Shown here in pieces: positions 1 through 11,300 of a stretch of 64,000 bases of DNA (position 1 is its first letter; each line of letters starts with the position of its first letter). This DNA comes from Porphyromonas bennonis DSM 23058 = JCM 16335 (lineage in GTDB: Bacteria; Bacteroidota; Bacteroidia; Bacteroidales; Porphyromonadaceae): contig NZ_AQWR01000005.1 of NCBI RefSeq assembly GCF_000375645.1, positions 168-64,167 on the forward strand, written 5' to 3'. The notes under the pieces are model-generated. The model saw nothing but the letters and a program-made list of their open reading frames with translations, was not told where the DNA came from and did no database searches. The translations under genes and the position numbers were made by a program.

Positions 1-30
1 CGTGCCTCGACACCCGGTCTAAAAAGCGAT

Positions 31-61
31 GATCCCTCCGGGGCTTCGCCCCTGCGGGATC
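31..61. other. GC-rich stem-loop near the window start
   Basis: GATCCC (31-36) pairs with GGGATC (56-61), and GGGGC pairs with GCCCC around a TTC loop inside it. It may be the end of a transcript that enters from outside the window. A second hairpin lies at 148-166 (CACCCCTG, TCT loop, CAGGGGTG). I see no coding region in bases 1-219. Confidence 0.4.
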
Positions 62-172
62 GGCAGGCGGTAGCAGCAGGGCTGGGAGTCGACAGGATTG
101 CACAGCGACAGGGATTATCACTTCTTTGCTTTAAGGCTCAAATGCGTCACCCCTGTCTCAGGGGTGAAGGGC

Positions 173-202
173 TTGCCATGATGGCAAAATTTCGTACCTT
201 TG
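173..202 (+). promoter_or_regulatory. Bacteroidota-type promoter of the tRNA gene
   Basis: TACCTTTG at 195-202 matches the phylum's -7 box TAnnTTTG. A TTG at 173-175 sits 19 bp upstream as the -33 element. The tRNA starts 17 bases after the -7 box. Confidence 0.7.
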
Positions 203-219
203 CGACCACAAACAGGGAT

Positions 220-293
220 GGCGAGGTAGCTCAGCTGGTTAGAGCGCAGGATTCATAATCCTGAGGTCATGGGATCGTGCCCCATTCTCGCTA
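220..293 (+). tRNA. tRNA with CAT anticodon (elongator Met most likely)
   Basis: The 74-nt cloverleaf has acceptor arms GGCGAGG and TCTCGCT with discriminator A, D-stem GCTC/GAGC, anticodon stem CAGGA/TCCTG with anticodon CAT at 254-256, variable AGGTC and T-stem ATGGG/CCCAT. It lacks the GGG/CCC anticodon-stem signature and the 1-72 mismatch of initiator tRNA, so it is not fMet. A lysidine-modified tRNA-Ile2 cannot be excluded. The T-loop reads ATCGTGC, so positions 54 and 58 are A and T instead of the usual T54/A58. CCA is not encoded. Confidence 0.93.
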
Positions 294-299
294 CTCATT

Positions 300-341
300 A
301 CACAAAGAGCTCAGACGATCACTCGTCTGAGCTCTTTGTGT
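300..341. terminator. Strong symmetrical hairpin, likely bidirectional terminator
   Basis: A perfect 19-bp inverted repeat (300-318 and 323-341) with a 4-nt loop TCAC lies between the tRNA gene and the convergent MsbA-like gene ending at 405. There is no long T tract on either side, so the terminator call rests on stem strength and position. Confidence 0.65.
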
Positions 342-404
342 GTTGTGCCCCGTCAGTAGTCCTCTTGAGAGCCGGGGGTAGGGCGGGAAAATAGTGCTCC
401 TAGC

Positions 405-2246
405 CTAGAGCTTCTGCATGGCCACTAATCGTGCATAATACCTGTCCTGAGCCAGTAATTCCTCATGAGTCCCTCGCTCCACAATCCGTCCCCTATGTAG
501 GACTATGATCTGATCCGCACTGATGATCGTGGAGAGACGGTGAGCGATGACGATAGTGGTGCGCCCTCTCATGAGGTGCTCCAGTGCCTCCTGCACCAGT
601 CGCTCAGACTCCGTGTCCAGAGCAGATGTAGCCTCGTCGAGGATCAGGATGTCCGGGTCCTTGAGTACAGCGCGAGCGATGCTCAGCCGCTGACGCTGCC
701 CGCCGGAGAGCTTACTGCCTCGGTCACCGATATTTGTCTCGTAGCCCTCGGAGAGCTCTCTGATAAAGTCGTCCGCATTGGCCACCTTGCAGGCAGCCAC
801 GATCTCCTCATCGGTAGCATCCTTGTTGCCGAAGGCGACATTGGCTCGGACGGTGTCATTGAAGAGGATTGCCTCCTGATTGACATTACCCATCAGCATC
901 CTCAGGTCGTGCATCCTTAGCTCCCTGATGTCCGTGTCATCTATCTTGATGGACCCCTCGTCCACGTCGTAGAAGCGAGGCAGGAGATCCACAAGAGTAC
1001 TCTTGCCGGAGCCACTCTCCCCCACGATCGCCAGCGTCTTGCCCTTAGGGATGGTGAGATCGACATCTCTCAGGATCCAGTGGTCGTCGTAATTATTGTA
1101 GCGGAAGGAGACATGATCATACCGAATCTCCCTCTCGAAGCGGATCTCCTTAGGGCGATCTGGATCCTGGATCGGATTGACTGCCGAGAGCACTTCGTCA
1201 ATGCGGGTGAGTGATGCCATCCCCTTACGTATGTCGTAGGAGGCGCGGGAGAATTCCTTTGCAGGATTGATGATGCTGTAAAAGATCACTAAGTAGTAGA
1301 TGAAGGTGGAGGCATCAAAGCCGACACTATTGTGGAAAATAAGCGTCCCACCAAACCAGAGTACTACCGCAATGGTGACCGTGCCAAGGAATTCGCTCAC
1401 GGGATGGGCCAGTGCCTGCCGCGAGGCTACATGCCGGGAGATGGTCCGGAACTCCTCATTCTGGCTCTCAAACCGCTCCTGAATGGGCTTCTCGGCATGG
1501 AAGGCCTTGATCACCCTAAGCCCGCCCAATGTCTCCTCAAAGAGGCTGATCAGATAGCCCCACTTCGTCTGCCCCTCGAGGGAGTCGCGCTTGAGTCGCT
1601 TGCCTATACGACCCATGACAAATCCCGCCATAGGGAGCAGGAGCATCACAAAGAGGGTTAGCGAGGGACTGATGATCAGCATAGCAATCAGCGAGACGAG
1701 GATGATGAGCGGGTTCTTGATCATCATGTCGAGCGAACTGATCAGGGAGTGCTGCACCTCATTGACATCACCTGAGATACGCGCCAGCAGATCGCCCTTC
1801 CGCTCTCCGGAGAAGAAGGCAAGGTTGAGCCCAAGCACTCTCTCATTGAGCTGATTTCGTATGTCCCTCACCACGCCTGTCTGGACCGGGATCATAAAGA
1901 AGGAGGCGGCATACTGCACGGACACCTTCAGCAGTGTGATCGCCACCAGATAGAGCGCCAGGATCATCAGAGACTTGGAGACGCCGTAGGCATCGATCAT
2001 CTGCGTCACCGCATAATTGAAGTTGTTCTGTATCCCATTCATTAGGGTGGAGAGAGAGAGCTCACTCCACGGCATGAAGTGGTACGTGGTGGTGTCGATC
2101 CCGAATAGAATCCTCAGGATAGGTATCAGGAGTGAGAATGCCAGTAGGTTTAGTAGCGGCGCAATGGCATTGCAGGCAATGTTACCTGTGATGTACCACT
2201 TATACTTGGGGAGAAATCGTCTGAACGCTCGGAAAAAGTCCTTCAT
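405..2246 (-). CDS. ABC exporter, MsbA-like (fused permease and ATPase)
   Basis: This 613-residue half-transporter has an N-terminal six-helix exporter domain (first helix near residues 17-45) and a C-terminal ATPase. Walker A is GESGSGKST near residue 410, the signature LSGGQRQR is near 518, and Walker B with D-loop (ILILDEATSALD) is near 533. Length and architecture are those of MsbA, which flips lipid A-core across the inner membrane as a homodimer. Homology alone cannot prove the substrate. It is the last gene of a minus-strand run that starts at the DUF2723 gene and lies 31 bp after the PcrA/UvrD-type helicase. A strong hairpin at 300-341 follows. Confidence 0.85.
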   Translation of the reverse strand: MKDFFRAFRRFLPKYKWYITGNIACNAIAPLLNLLAFSLLIPILRILFGIDTTTYHFMPWSELSLSTLMNGIQNNFNYAVTQMIDAYGVSKSLMILALYLVAITLLKVSVQYAASFFMIPVQTGVVRDIRNQLNERVLGLNLAFFSGERKGDLLARISGDVNEVQHSLISSLDMMIKNPLIILVSLIAMLIISPSLTLFVMLLLPMAGFVMGRIGKRLKRDSLEGQTKWGYLISLFEETLGGLRVIKAFHAEKPIQERFESQNEEFRTISRHVASRQALAHPVSEFLGTVTIAVVLWFGGTLIFHNSVGFDASTFIYYLVIFYSIINPAKEFSRASYDIRKGMASLTRIDEVLSAVNPIQDPDRPKEIRFEREIRYDHVSFRYNNYDDHWILRDVDLTIPKGKTLAIVGESGSGKSTLVDLLPRFYDVDEGSIKIDDTDIRELRMHDLRMLMGNVNQEAILFNDTVRANVAFGNKDATDEEIVAACKVANADDFIRELSEGYETNIGDRGSKLSGGQRQRLSIARAVLKDPDILILDEATSALDTESERLVQEALEHLMRGRTTIVIAHRLSTIISADQIIVLHRGRIVERGTHEELLAQDRYYARLVAMQKL

Positions 2247-2277
2247 CAGGGTAAGGTGTTAGTATGTCGCAGTCCAA

Positions 2278-4566
2278 TCAGATCTTGCGAAGCTTGGCAA
2301 ACTTAAGGATCATCTGCTTCTTCGATCCATCATCAAAGGTGACCAGGACCTTAGTCCCGGAGACACTCTGGGAGAAGCCCTCCACCCGACCTACGCCGAA
2401 AGTGGGGTGCTCCACGCGGTCGCCCTTGCTGAGATCGGCCTCGCTCACTCGATCGATCAGAGGAGCATTGTCCTCCTCCTTCGTCCGTATCACCCGACGG
2501 ACGCGTCTAGGCTTGGGATCGAGATGGCGGGAGGACTGCACCGGAGCAGAGGGTGTAACTGTAGGTCTCTCCACTCGGGCAGTGAAGTGGGGCAGGTAGT
2601 CGGTTAGCCCGGTATGATCCTCGAGGTATCGTGGATCCAGATCGAGGAGGAAGCGGCTCGGTCTCTGATAGTCGAGCTGACCGTGGGTCATACGGCTCTG
2701 AGCGTAGGAGAGGATACACTTCTCCTTGGCTCGAGTGATAGCGACGTAGAGGAGTCGCCGCTCCTCCTCGATGTCCTTCTCCTCACTGTATCGGTCACTG
2801 GGGATCAGCTGATCCTCGAGCCCCACGCAGTAGACCTCCTCGTACTCCAGTCCCTTAGAGGCATGCATAGTCATCAGGGTGACACGGGGCGTGCCGTCCT
2901 CCTTCTGATCCGCGTCGGTGAAGAGCGACATATCGCGGACAAAGTCCTCGATGGTCACAGGATCGTCTGAGAGCTCGTAGTGAGCGTCCTCATACTCCTG
3001 CACTGCAGAGACTAACTCATTGAGGTTATCCAGCTTAGACAGAGACTCCACACTCTCGTCGCTGTACATACCTGTCAGCTGCGTGGCGAGGATGAGATGG
3101 CTCATATACTCCGCCAGAGTCATGCCGGTATTAGCCGTCTCGCGTAGCTGATCAATCAGCTCCACAAAACCGGTGATCCGCTTGATAGGGGCTGCCTTGA
3201 GAGACTCTGACATCAGATCAGGATCCGATGCCACCTCCAGTAGGGGTTTCTTTTGTCTATTAGCGAGGTCGGAGAGAGTGCTAAAGGTTACGTCACCGAT
3301 TCCCCTCTTGGGGGTGTTGTATACCCGTCGAAACGCCTCATCGTCACTTGCATTGATCACCAAACGGAGGTAGGCCAGGGCATCCTTGATCTCAGCCCGG
3401 TCATAGAAGGAGAGTCCACCGTAGATTCTGTAAGGGACGGAATAATTGCGTAACTGCTCCTCGAGGAGACGGCTCTGAGCATTGGTGCGGTAGAGTATCG
3501 CCACCTCCTCGGGTGATCTCCCTCGGCGAAGTGAGGCGGAGATCATCTCGGCGACCCGCTCAGCCTCGGACTTGCCACTAAAAGCATCGAAGAGGGTGAG
3601 CTTCTCCCCCTTGCCGGCGACCGCCTCCACAGTCTTGGGGATGCGGAAGCGATTTTTCTCGATCAGGCTATTGGCAATGTCGACGATATTGGAGGTCGAG
3701 CGATAGTTTTTCCGGAGCTTATAGACCACGGCGCCCGGGAATGTGTCACTGAAACTGAGGATATTCTCGATTACTGCTCCTCGGAAGGAGTATATGCTCT
3801 GTGCGTCGTCACCTACGACGGTGAGGATCGTATCGGGTCCCTTCAGTTGCTTGACGATCTCGTTTTGCACCCAATTGGTGTCCTGATACTCGTCAACAAG
3901 GATGTAGCGAAATCTCCTGTAGAGCTCGTCTCTCACCTCCGGGTGCTGTCTCAGCAGTCGCAGCATATTGATCAACAGATCATCGAAGTCCATCGCATTG
4001 GCCCTGAAGCAACGACTCAGATAGCCCCTATAGATGTCATCGAAACGGGGCATCCGGCGTAACCTCGGGTCGCTGTCTGAGAGACTGCCCGGGGTGAGTC
4101 CGTCATTCTTGCAGGCTGAGATCAGTCCGTAGACCTTCTTGGGGGGATAGTCTTTCTCGTCCAGCTTCATGTCTCGTATGATCACCTTGACCAAGGTCCG
4201 TGAGTCGCCCGAGTCATAGATGGTGTAGTCGCTATCGTATCCGAGGTACTTCCCATAACTACGTAGCCAGCGAGCAAAGATGGAGTGGAAGGTGCCCATA
4301 GGGATCATCTGAGATAGTCCATCTCCCACAATGGTTGCGATACGAGAGCGCATCTCTCTTGCAGCCTTATTCGTGAAAGTCAGAGCCAGCACCTCTGAGG
4401 GACGGGCCTTACCCTCTGCCAGGATGTAGGCTATCTTTGTCGTCAGGACGCGTGTCTTACCGGAGCCGGCTCCTGCGATCACCAGACTATCATGAGAGAG
4501 ATCCTCGACAGCCTGACGTTGCTCCTCATTGAGTGTCGCTAAGAGCTCCTCGCTTGTCGTCATCAT
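2278..4566 (-). CDS. pcrA: UvrD/PcrA-family superfamily 1A DNA helicase
   Basis: A 762-residue 3'-5' helicase. The Q motif (NEEQRQAV) is at residues 13-20, Walker A (AGAGSGKT) at 31-38, the Walker B form DEYQDTN near 226, then the GDDAQSIYSFRG, GLEYEEVYCVGLE and LLYVAITRAK motifs. The C-terminal 60 residues form the short Tudor-like PcrA/UvrD tail. It probably acts in nucleotide excision repair and replication-fork maintenance. The start ATG overlaps the uvrA stop codon, so the two repair genes are translationally coupled. UvrD and PcrA cannot be told apart from sequence alone. Confidence 0.9.
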   Translation of the reverse strand: MMTTSEELLATLNEEQRQAVEDLSHDSLVIAGAGSGKTRVLTTKIAYILAEGKARPSEVLALTFTNKAAREMRSRIATIVGDGLSQMIPMGTFHSIFARWLRSYGKYLGYDSDYTIYDSGDSRTLVKVIIRDMKLDEKDYPPKKVYGLISACKNDGLTPGSLSDSDPRLRRMPRFDDIYRGYLSRCFRANAMDFDDLLINMLRLLRQHPEVRDELYRRFRYILVDEYQDTNWVQNEIVKQLKGPDTILTVVGDDAQSIYSFRGAVIENILSFSDTFPGAVVYKLRKNYRSTSNIVDIANSLIEKNRFRIPKTVEAVAGKGEKLTLFDAFSGKSEAERVAEMISASLRRGRSPEEVAILYRTNAQSRLLEEQLRNYSVPYRIYGGLSFYDRAEIKDALAYLRLVINASDDEAFRRVYNTPKRGIGDVTFSTLSDLANRQKKPLLEVASDPDLMSESLKAAPIKRITGFVELIDQLRETANTGMTLAEYMSHLILATQLTGMYSDESVESLSKLDNLNELVSAVQEYEDAHYELSDDPVTIEDFVRDMSLFTDADQKEDGTPRVTLMTMHASKGLEYEEVYCVGLEDQLIPSDRYSEEKDIEEERRLLYVAITRAKEKCILSYAQSRMTHGQLDYQRPSRFLLDLDPRYLEDHTGLTDYLPHFTARVERPTVTPSAPVQSSRHLDPKPRRVRRVIRTKEEDNAPLIDRVSEADLSKGDRVEHPTFGVGRVEGFSQSVSGTKVLVTFDDGSKKQMILKFAKLRKI

Positions 4567-7433
4567 ACCTCTCTTCCTGCTGCCTTAAATTCCTCTCTCA
4601 GATACTTTGCCGTGTGGCTGTCACAGCGCTGCACCATTTCCTCAGGTGTTCCCTGGAAAATGATGTGCCCTCCGTCCTTTCCTCCCTCGGGACCAATGTC
4701 TATAATATGATCTGCGGTCTTGATTACGTCGAGATTGTGCTCAATGATCACGACAGTATTGCCTCTATCTACAAGTCTATTGACAATAGCCATCAGCATG
4801 CGTATGTCCTCGAAGTGAAGGCCCGTCGTCGGCTCATCGAGGAAGTAGATCGTATTGCCGGTGTCACGCCTATTTAGTTCGCTCGCCAGCTTGATCCTCT
4901 GACACTCACCTCCGGAGAGGGTGGAGGAGGACTGCCCCAGCTTGATATAGCCGAGCCCCACGTCCTGTAGCACCTTGATCTTACTTCGGATGCGACTCTG
5001 CCCCTCGAAGAAGTCCACAGCCTGATTAACCGTCATCTCCAGCACGTCGGAGATGGACTGTCCTTTGTATCGTACCTCCAGCGTCTCTCTATTGTATCGC
5101 TTTCCTCGGCACGCCTCACACGGCACGTAGACATCGGGGAGGAAGTGCATCTCGATCCGGCGATAACCGTTTCCATTGCACGCCTCGCAACGTCCCCCCT
5201 TGACATTAAAGGAGAAACGCCCCGGCTTGTACCCTCTGATCTTCGCCTCCGGCATCTCTGTGAAGAGGTTTCGTATGTCGGTGAAGACTCCTGTGTAGGT
5301 AGCGGGGTTGCTCCTCGGAGTACGTCCGATGGGCGACTGATCCACCTGGACCACTTTATCTACCAGATCGATACCCTCTATCGAGTCATACTCCAGTGGC
5401 TCCGCCAGTGACTTGTAGAGATGCTTGGAGAGGGCAGGGTAGAGGGTGTCATTGACATAAGTACTCTTACCCGAACCGCTGACTCCGGTCACCAATGTTA
5501 GCGTACCCAGTGGAATGGAGAAGGGCTCTCCCTGCAGATTATTTCCCTTAGCTCCCATCAGTGTGAGACTCTTGCCCGAACCGCACCGCCGTATCTTCGG
5601 GATCTCAATGTCCTTCTCCCTCCTCAGGTACTGGGCTGTCAGCGTATCAGACTGCATCAACTCCTTAGGCGTGCCGCTAAAGACGATATGCCCTCCCTTG
5701 CGTCCCGCTCCGGGACCGATATCGATGATGTAGTCTGCCTGCTCCATGATCTCTCGGTCATGCTCAACGACTAAGATCGTATTGCCTTGGTCCCGTAGCG
5801 ACTTGAGGGATCGTATCAGTCGGTCGTTATCCCTCTGATGAAGGCCTATAGAGGGCTCATCGAGGATATAGAGGACATTCACCAATCGGCTTCCCAGCTG
5901 TGTAGCCAGTCGTATCCGCTGCATCTCACCTCCGGAGAGAGTGGCAGTGGTTCGGTCTAAGGAAATGTAGGTCAGCCCTACCTCTACTAAGAATGAGAGA
6001 CGACTCTCGATCTCCTTGCAGATCTCGGTGGCGACGACACGTCTCTGTCGGTCGATCTTGGCCGGGACCGACTTAATCTCCTCGAGTAGGTCAGGTATGG
6101 GCATCGACGACATCTCTGTGATGTCCTTGCCATTGATCTTAAAGGCAAGAGCCTCCTTACGCAGTCGCTTACCGTGACACCGAGGACAGGGGACGTAGGT
6201 GCTAAATTGCTCCGCCCACTTCTTTGTCTTTGCGTTATAGTCCCCCTCGGTCATCTTCTCGAGTATGGAGACGATGCCGTCATACTCGGTCAGCCTCTGT
6301 CGCACACCGGTCTTGGTGTGATAGAAGAGTGGATAGTCGACACCATTCAGCACGTCATCAATCAGCTCCTCCGGATAGTCCTCAATGGGGGTGTCGAGAT
6401 CCAGATCGTGATGCTTAAGGATCGCATCCAACTGAGCAAAGAGGAGCCCCCGCTTGTACTTCCCGATCGGTGCCAGCCCTCCCTGTCTCATGCTGAGCTT
6501 TGGGTCCGGTATCACCTTAGAGAGATCTGGTGCGGTGACCACGCCGAGTCCCTTACACTTTGGACAACTTCCCTGTGGAGAATTGAAAGAAAACGTATTA
6601 GGGTCCGGATCCGGTAGCGACTCCCCCGCTTCCTCGTCCATCAGATTACGGCTATAGTAGGAGGGCTTAAGACCATCCTCCTGCATATCCTGTACGAGGA
6701 TGATCCCCTTACCTATCCTCAGAGCCGTCCTGACGCTCTCCTTGATCCGCTCAGACTGCTTTGGCACCACCTTCAGCTTATCAATCAGGATCTCTATTGA
6801 GTGGTTTTTGTATCTCGACAAGGCGAGACCAGGCTTCAGATTAGTCAGCTCCCCATCGATTCGTGCGGAGACATACCCCTTCATGCGGTAGCTCTCGAGC
6901 AGCTCTCGATAGTGCCCCTTACGAGTCCGCACGACTGGAGCGTAAATGTAAACCTTATGGTCGACATAGGTCTCGAGTATCCGCTCGATGATCTGATCCT
7001 CTGAGTAGTGCACCAGCTCCTTACCTGTCTTCAGCGAGTAGGCGGTTGCACAGCGGGCGTAGAGCAGACGGAGGAAGTCGTAGACCTCCGTCGTCGTCCC
7101 TACGGTACTTCGAGGATTCTTATTGGTTGTCTTCTGCTCGATGGAAATGACTGGCGACAGACCGGTAATCTCATCTACGTCAGGCCGCTCCAGGTCACCG
7201 ATATAGCCTCTGGCATACGAGGAGAAGGTCTCCAGGTAGCGCCGATTTCCCTCTGCGTAGATAGTATCAAAGGCGAGGGATGACTTTCCACTTCCACTCA
7301 GACCGGTAACTACGGTGAGTGAATTGCGCGGAATGGTCACGGAGATGTCACGGAGATTGTGCTCCCTCGCCCCCTGAACCACGATCCAACCTTTCTCTAC
7401 AGCCTTGCTCTCTATTTTGCTCTTATCTTTCAT
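4563..7433 (-). CDS. uvrA: Excinuclease ABC subunit A
   Basis: This 956-residue protein is the damage-sensing ATPase of nucleotide excision repair. It has two ABC modules: Walker A copies GLSGSGKSS near residue 45 and GVSGSGKST near 650, each with its LSGGE/LSGGEC signature. Zinc-binding CxxC pairs include CPKC, CPRC and the late CEAC...CEAC finger. I place the start at ATG 7433. A frame-extending TTG at 7448 lies inside the -7 box at 7446-7453, so it cannot be in the transcript. The gene overlaps the downstream helicase gene by 4 bp and begins right after queG. Confidence 0.97.
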   Translation of the reverse strand: MKDKSKIESKAVEKGWIVVQGAREHNLRDISVTIPRNSLTVVTGLSGSGKSSLAFDTIYAEGNRRYLETFSSYARGYIGDLERPDVDEITGLSPVISIEQKTTNKNPRSTVGTTTEVYDFLRLLYARCATAYSLKTGKELVHYSEDQIIERILETYVDHKVYIYAPVVRTRKGHYRELLESYRMKGYVSARIDGELTNLKPGLALSRYKNHSIEILIDKLKVVPKQSERIKESVRTALRIGKGIILVQDMQEDGLKPSYYSRNLMDEEAGESLPDPDPNTFSFNSPQGSCPKCKGLGVVTAPDLSKVIPDPKLSMRQGGLAPIGKYKRGLLFAQLDAILKHHDLDLDTPIEDYPEELIDDVLNGVDYPLFYHTKTGVRQRLTEYDGIVSILEKMTEGDYNAKTKKWAEQFSTYVPCPRCHGKRLRKEALAFKINGKDITEMSSMPIPDLLEEIKSVPAKIDRQRRVVATEICKEIESRLSFLVEVGLTYISLDRTTATLSGGEMQRIRLATQLGSRLVNVLYILDEPSIGLHQRDNDRLIRSLKSLRDQGNTILVVEHDREIMEQADYIIDIGPGAGRKGGHIVFSGTPKELMQSDTLTAQYLRREKDIEIPKIRRCGSGKSLTLMGAKGNNLQGEPFSIPLGTLTLVTGVSGSGKSTYVNDTLYPALSKHLYKSLAEPLEYDSIEGIDLVDKVVQVDQSPIGRTPRSNPATYTGVFTDIRNLFTEMPEAKIRGYKPGRFSFNVKGGRCEACNGNGYRRIEMHFLPDVYVPCEACRGKRYNRETLEVRYKGQSISDVLEMTVNQAVDFFEGQSRIRSKIKVLQDVGLGYIKLGQSSSTLSGGECQRIKLASELNRRDTGNTIYFLDEPTTGLHFEDIRMLMAIVNRLVDRGNTVVIIEHNLDVIKTADHIIDIGPEGGKDGGHIIFQGTPEEMVQRCDSHTAKYLREEFKAAGREV

Positions 7434-7445
7434 AGATATAATGGG

Positions 7446-7453
7446 CAAAGGTA
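7446..7453 (-). promoter_or_regulatory. Promoter -7 box before uvrA
   Basis: On the minus strand this reads TACCTTTG, 12 bp upstream of the uvrA ATG at 7433 and directly behind the queG stop codon. It gives uvrA a very short leader. I found no clear -33 element. Confidence 0.65.
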
Positions 7454-7454
7454 C

Positions 7455-8399
7455 TCAATTATCGGCGTCGTGAGGAGGATTATTCTCAAGCCAAAGTCGG
7501 CAGTTGCGCGTCATCCACTTATAATTTGCTCGCCGGGCTGAACTTTGCTGAAATATCCTGTGGTACTCCTCCAGCGACATCTCAGTAATGTCCTCCCTAC
7601 TGAGGTCGAGGATCGTGTCGTAGGAGGGGAAGAGCTTTGTCGGCTTGGGTCGACGATTGAAGGGGCAGGCATCCTGGCAGCTGTCACATCCGAAGAGCCT
7701 ATTCCCCATCCGTCGGGTCAGCTCAGGAGAGACCTCATCATGGTGCTCCACGGTGAGGTAGCTGATACAGCGGCGGGCATCCATCCCTTCAGGAGAGAGC
7801 GCTCCCGTCGGGCAGACGTCCAGGCAGCGATGACAGGAACCACAGAGTGAGCGTCGAATCGGATGCTCCGACTCTAGCTCAAGCGTCGTCAGCATCTCCG
7901 CGAGAAAAAAGAAACTCCCTATACCAGGGATAATCATGCACCGGTTCTTCCCGATAAAGCCTATTCCTGCCTCGCTCGCCCAGTACCGCTCCAGGAAAGG
8001 CACGCTACCTGAGATGCAGCGGAAGGAGTGGGGTGCCACCCGCTCATTAATTCCCTCGCCAAGACGTACCAGTGCCTCCGTCAGCACATCGTGATAGTCC
8101 GGACCATAGGCGTACTTAGCCACCTGCGGCGCCTCCTTGGGCTGCTGTCTCACCGGATAGTATGAGGCTGCCACCACGATCACCGAGCGAGCACCCGGGA
8201 GGATCTTGTCGATGGGATTCTTCCTTACATCCACGTTCTTGGACATGTAGCCCATGCCCGCTGCCTTACCCTCCTCGAGCCAATGGTCGAGATAAGCCTG
8301 GTGCTCGTCCGACACCTCCCCAAGCCGAGCAAAGCCTACTGCATCAAAGCCATACTCCCTGGCTGCATCACGAATGAGTGCCCGCAGGTCCTGAGTCAT
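7455..8399 (-). CDS. queG: Epoxyqueuosine reductase
   Basis: A 314-residue, B12- and iron-sulfur-dependent enzyme that reduces epoxyqueuosine to queuosine in the wobble position of tRNAs, the last step of the pathway. Two 4Fe-4S clusters are coded by CGSCHRCLDVCPTG and the later CDSCQDACPFN. The N-terminal RSVIVVAASYYP segment is typical of the family. It overlaps the DUF2723 gene by 4 bp and is probably co-transcribed with it. The tRNA-guanine transglycosylase gene of the same pathway is at the far end of the window. Confidence 0.95.
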   Translation of the reverse strand: MTQDLRALIRDAAREYGFDAVGFARLGEVSDEHQAYLDHWLEEGKAAGMGYMSKNVDVRKNPIDKILPGARSVIVVAASYYPVRQQPKEAPQVAKYAYGPDYHDVLTEALVRLGEGINERVAPHSFRCISGSVPFLERYWASEAGIGFIGKNRCMIIPGIGSFFFLAEMLTTLELESEHPIRRSLCGSCHRCLDVCPTGALSPEGMDARRCISYLTVEHHDEVSPELTRRMGNRLFGCDSCQDACPFNRRPKPTKLFPSYDTILDLSREDITEMSLEEYHRIFQQSSARRANYKWMTRNCRLWLENNPPHDADN

Positions 8400-11300
8400 T
8401 GCTGAGTAGCCCCGGAGAGCTGGTTGTAGATCTGCAGGTAAGCCTTACTATAGTAGTCGCAGTCCTTGCCATACTTCGCCTCCAGACCGCTGCCATGGGC
8501 GCGATTGAGACGCATGAGCTCCTCAGCTACGATGATCTCACGCTCAATCTCGGGCATACAGGTGATGAAGTCCCTGTCGTTGAGACGGAAGTACCAGTCC
8601 AAATCTCTCAGGCTCCGATCCAGCATCAGCGAGGTGATCTCCTCTGCGTCACCAGTCATCCCTGCGTCGTAGAAGGCTCCCACAAGGGGAAGCGAAGAGG
8701 CTCCATGCGGAACCACCTCATCAAGGATGGCCGTCTTGGACCGCTCCAGAACCTCTCGTGCACGGATCGAGTCACCTCGGGCTACGAGACCCTTCGCCAG
8801 CGGAGCAAAGATCATACTTCGGTAGGTCTCCAGCATACGGCGAGCATTCTCGTCCATGTAGGTCCCTGGGCGATCGGCTCCCGCCCAGCGGAAGCGCTCC
8901 ATCACGTTGGTGTACATCCGATCCACGTCTACCTCGCTCGTGGTCCCCTTTGTCCGGATCGGGAGCACCTGATAGGCCATGCCGGTCTGGCGGAAGTAAG
9001 GCGTCAGACCCATACGATTGGACTCGCCAACCGTGATGCAGAAGTAGATCGGTCTCTCCCATCGATTGGCCTCGATCATATCGTAGGAGACCAGCTCCTC
9101 CTTACCGAGATAGCTCTTGCCCTCAAAGTCATACAGTGTCATAGGGCTCTTAATAAGCGCTGTATCGCTGGGGTAAAGCACACCTCTCTGGATCAGATCA
9201 GCAGAATCATAGGGTAGGGCGACCTTTGTGCTTGGGAGGTAGTCCACCTTCTGCACAATACCAGGGATATCCTTGGTGGAGGGGTCATCGGAGCCGATGA
9301 AGTCAAGTGCGTGCCTCAGCTCCAGCGTATCCCTCATCACCGGCACCACATAAGCGATGCCACGCTTATCACCCCCATACTCCTTCAAACCCCAAGTGAT
9401 GGGCATTGGAGCCGCCTCGTAGGTCTGCTTCTTCATCTGCTCTATGTACCAGTCCGCCTGCAGGTATGAGGAGTTGCAGACCTTCAGGTCAGTCCGTACT
9501 CCCTCCACTTCCTGCGCATACCATAGGGGGAAGGTATCGTTGTCCCCATTGCAGTAGATGATCCCATTCGGCTCGCAACTATTAAGGTAGTTATTCCCCG
9601 TGTCGGCTGCGAGACGACGTCCCGAGCGATCGTGATCGTCCCAGTTTTGCCAGGCGACTAAGGTCGGTACCAAGAGACAGAGGGCTGTTAGACCGAGAGC
9701 CAGACCGCTCTTCTTCCTACTTCTCTCCCCGGTGATGAGGTCATAGAGACCGAAGACACCACACCCAATCCAGATGCTAAAGGCGTAGAAAGACCCCGCA
9801 TAGGAGTAGTCTCGCTCGCGCACCTGATAGGGCGTCTGATTGACATACAGCACAATGGCTATACCGGTCATGAAGAAGAGCGAGAGGATGATCCAGAAAT
9901 TCTGCCTGCTCCGCTCTCTTCGGCTCAGCAGCTGAGCAATCAGTCCCAGGAGACCAAGGATGAGGGGCAGCATGAAGTAGCGATTGTGTCCGGGGTTGTC
10001 GGTCACAAAGGAGGGTAGGTCCGTTTGCGGTCCGAGGAATAGCCCGTCTATGAAGGGGATGCCGGTGATCCAATTACCCTTCGTCAGCTCTCCCTGTCCC
10101 TGGATGTCGTTTTGTCGACCGGAGAAGTTCCAGAGGAAATACCTCCAGTACATATAATTGAGCTGGTAAGAGAAGAAGTAACGGAGATTTTCTCCGAAGG
10201 TCGGTAGCGTCACCGTCTCCGCCTTACCCGCCTGGTTCACAGTCTTCGTCTCTCCCTTCACCTCACCCCAGATCTCATACCCCTGTTTAAAGTGGGGCAT
10301 CATATTGCTGTAAACGCGCGGGAAGAGCATCTTCATATCGCTCCTATAGACCAGCGAGCTACTCTCCTGTCGCTCGTAGTGATCTGGGTCATCAGGAGAG
10401 AGCTTATTGGTCCGGGCGTAGGTGACCTTGGTGGTCGTCACCGGCCGCCCCTGAGCATCGTACTCCGGCAGAGAGGCGTAGGTCTGTCCATAGATCAGCG
10501 GGGTACTCCCATACTGCTCACGAGAGAGGTAGTACCGGAGTGCAAAGACATCAGCAGGGGTATTCTGATTCATCGGAATATCCGAGTTGGCTCGCACAAG
10601 GATCACACCATAAGTGCTGATACCGGCAAAGAGAAGTCCCATCGCCATGGTCAGGTGTGCCAGTCGATGTGCATCTGTCCGCATGGAGTACCAGAGGTAC
10701 CAGACAAGAGCGGCAATCACGATGATCGGGACGATCCAACCGCTGCCCATAAATGGGATCCCCAGTAGGATGCAGGTGGAGAGGAAGCCCACTCTGAGGA
10801 GGGTCATCGGCACCGGTCGTCTCATCGATGCATAGACGGTCAGACTCATCACAAGCGCCAGCACCAGGACGTAGCAGATCAGACCACTATTGTAGCTGAG
10901 ACCAAGCGTATTGACAAAAAAGAGGTCGAAGTACCCCGCCACCTCCGGCACACCTGGGATAATGCCGAAGAGGATCACAGCGACGAGGACAAAGGATAGC
11001 AGCGTAGCTACCACTCCGCCCTTCCACGTCGCCTTTTCTGTCCGCTTGAAGTAGTACACCAGCGCCATCGCCGGGATCGCTAGCAGATTGAGCAGATGGA
11101 CTCCGACACTCAGTCCCATGAGGTACGCTGTAATAAGGAGCCAGCGGTCCTCCTTGATCGGATTGCGCGTCTCCTCCCACTTCAGTATGAGATAAAAAAC
11201 GAGCGCTGTGAAGAAACTTGAGAAGGCATACACCTCACTCTCCACCGCACTGTACCAGAATGTGTCAGTGAAGGCATAGGTGAGCGAACCCACCAGAGCA

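Noticed and set aside
220-293. Initiator tRNA-fMet
   Set aside because: Position 1-72 is a G-T pair and the anticodon stem lacks the three G-C pairs of initiator tRNA.
8378-9217. 279-codon plus-strand reading frame
   Set aside because: It lies opposite the DUF2723 gene, has no recognisable domain and no promoter; it is a by-product of the minus-strand coding sequence.
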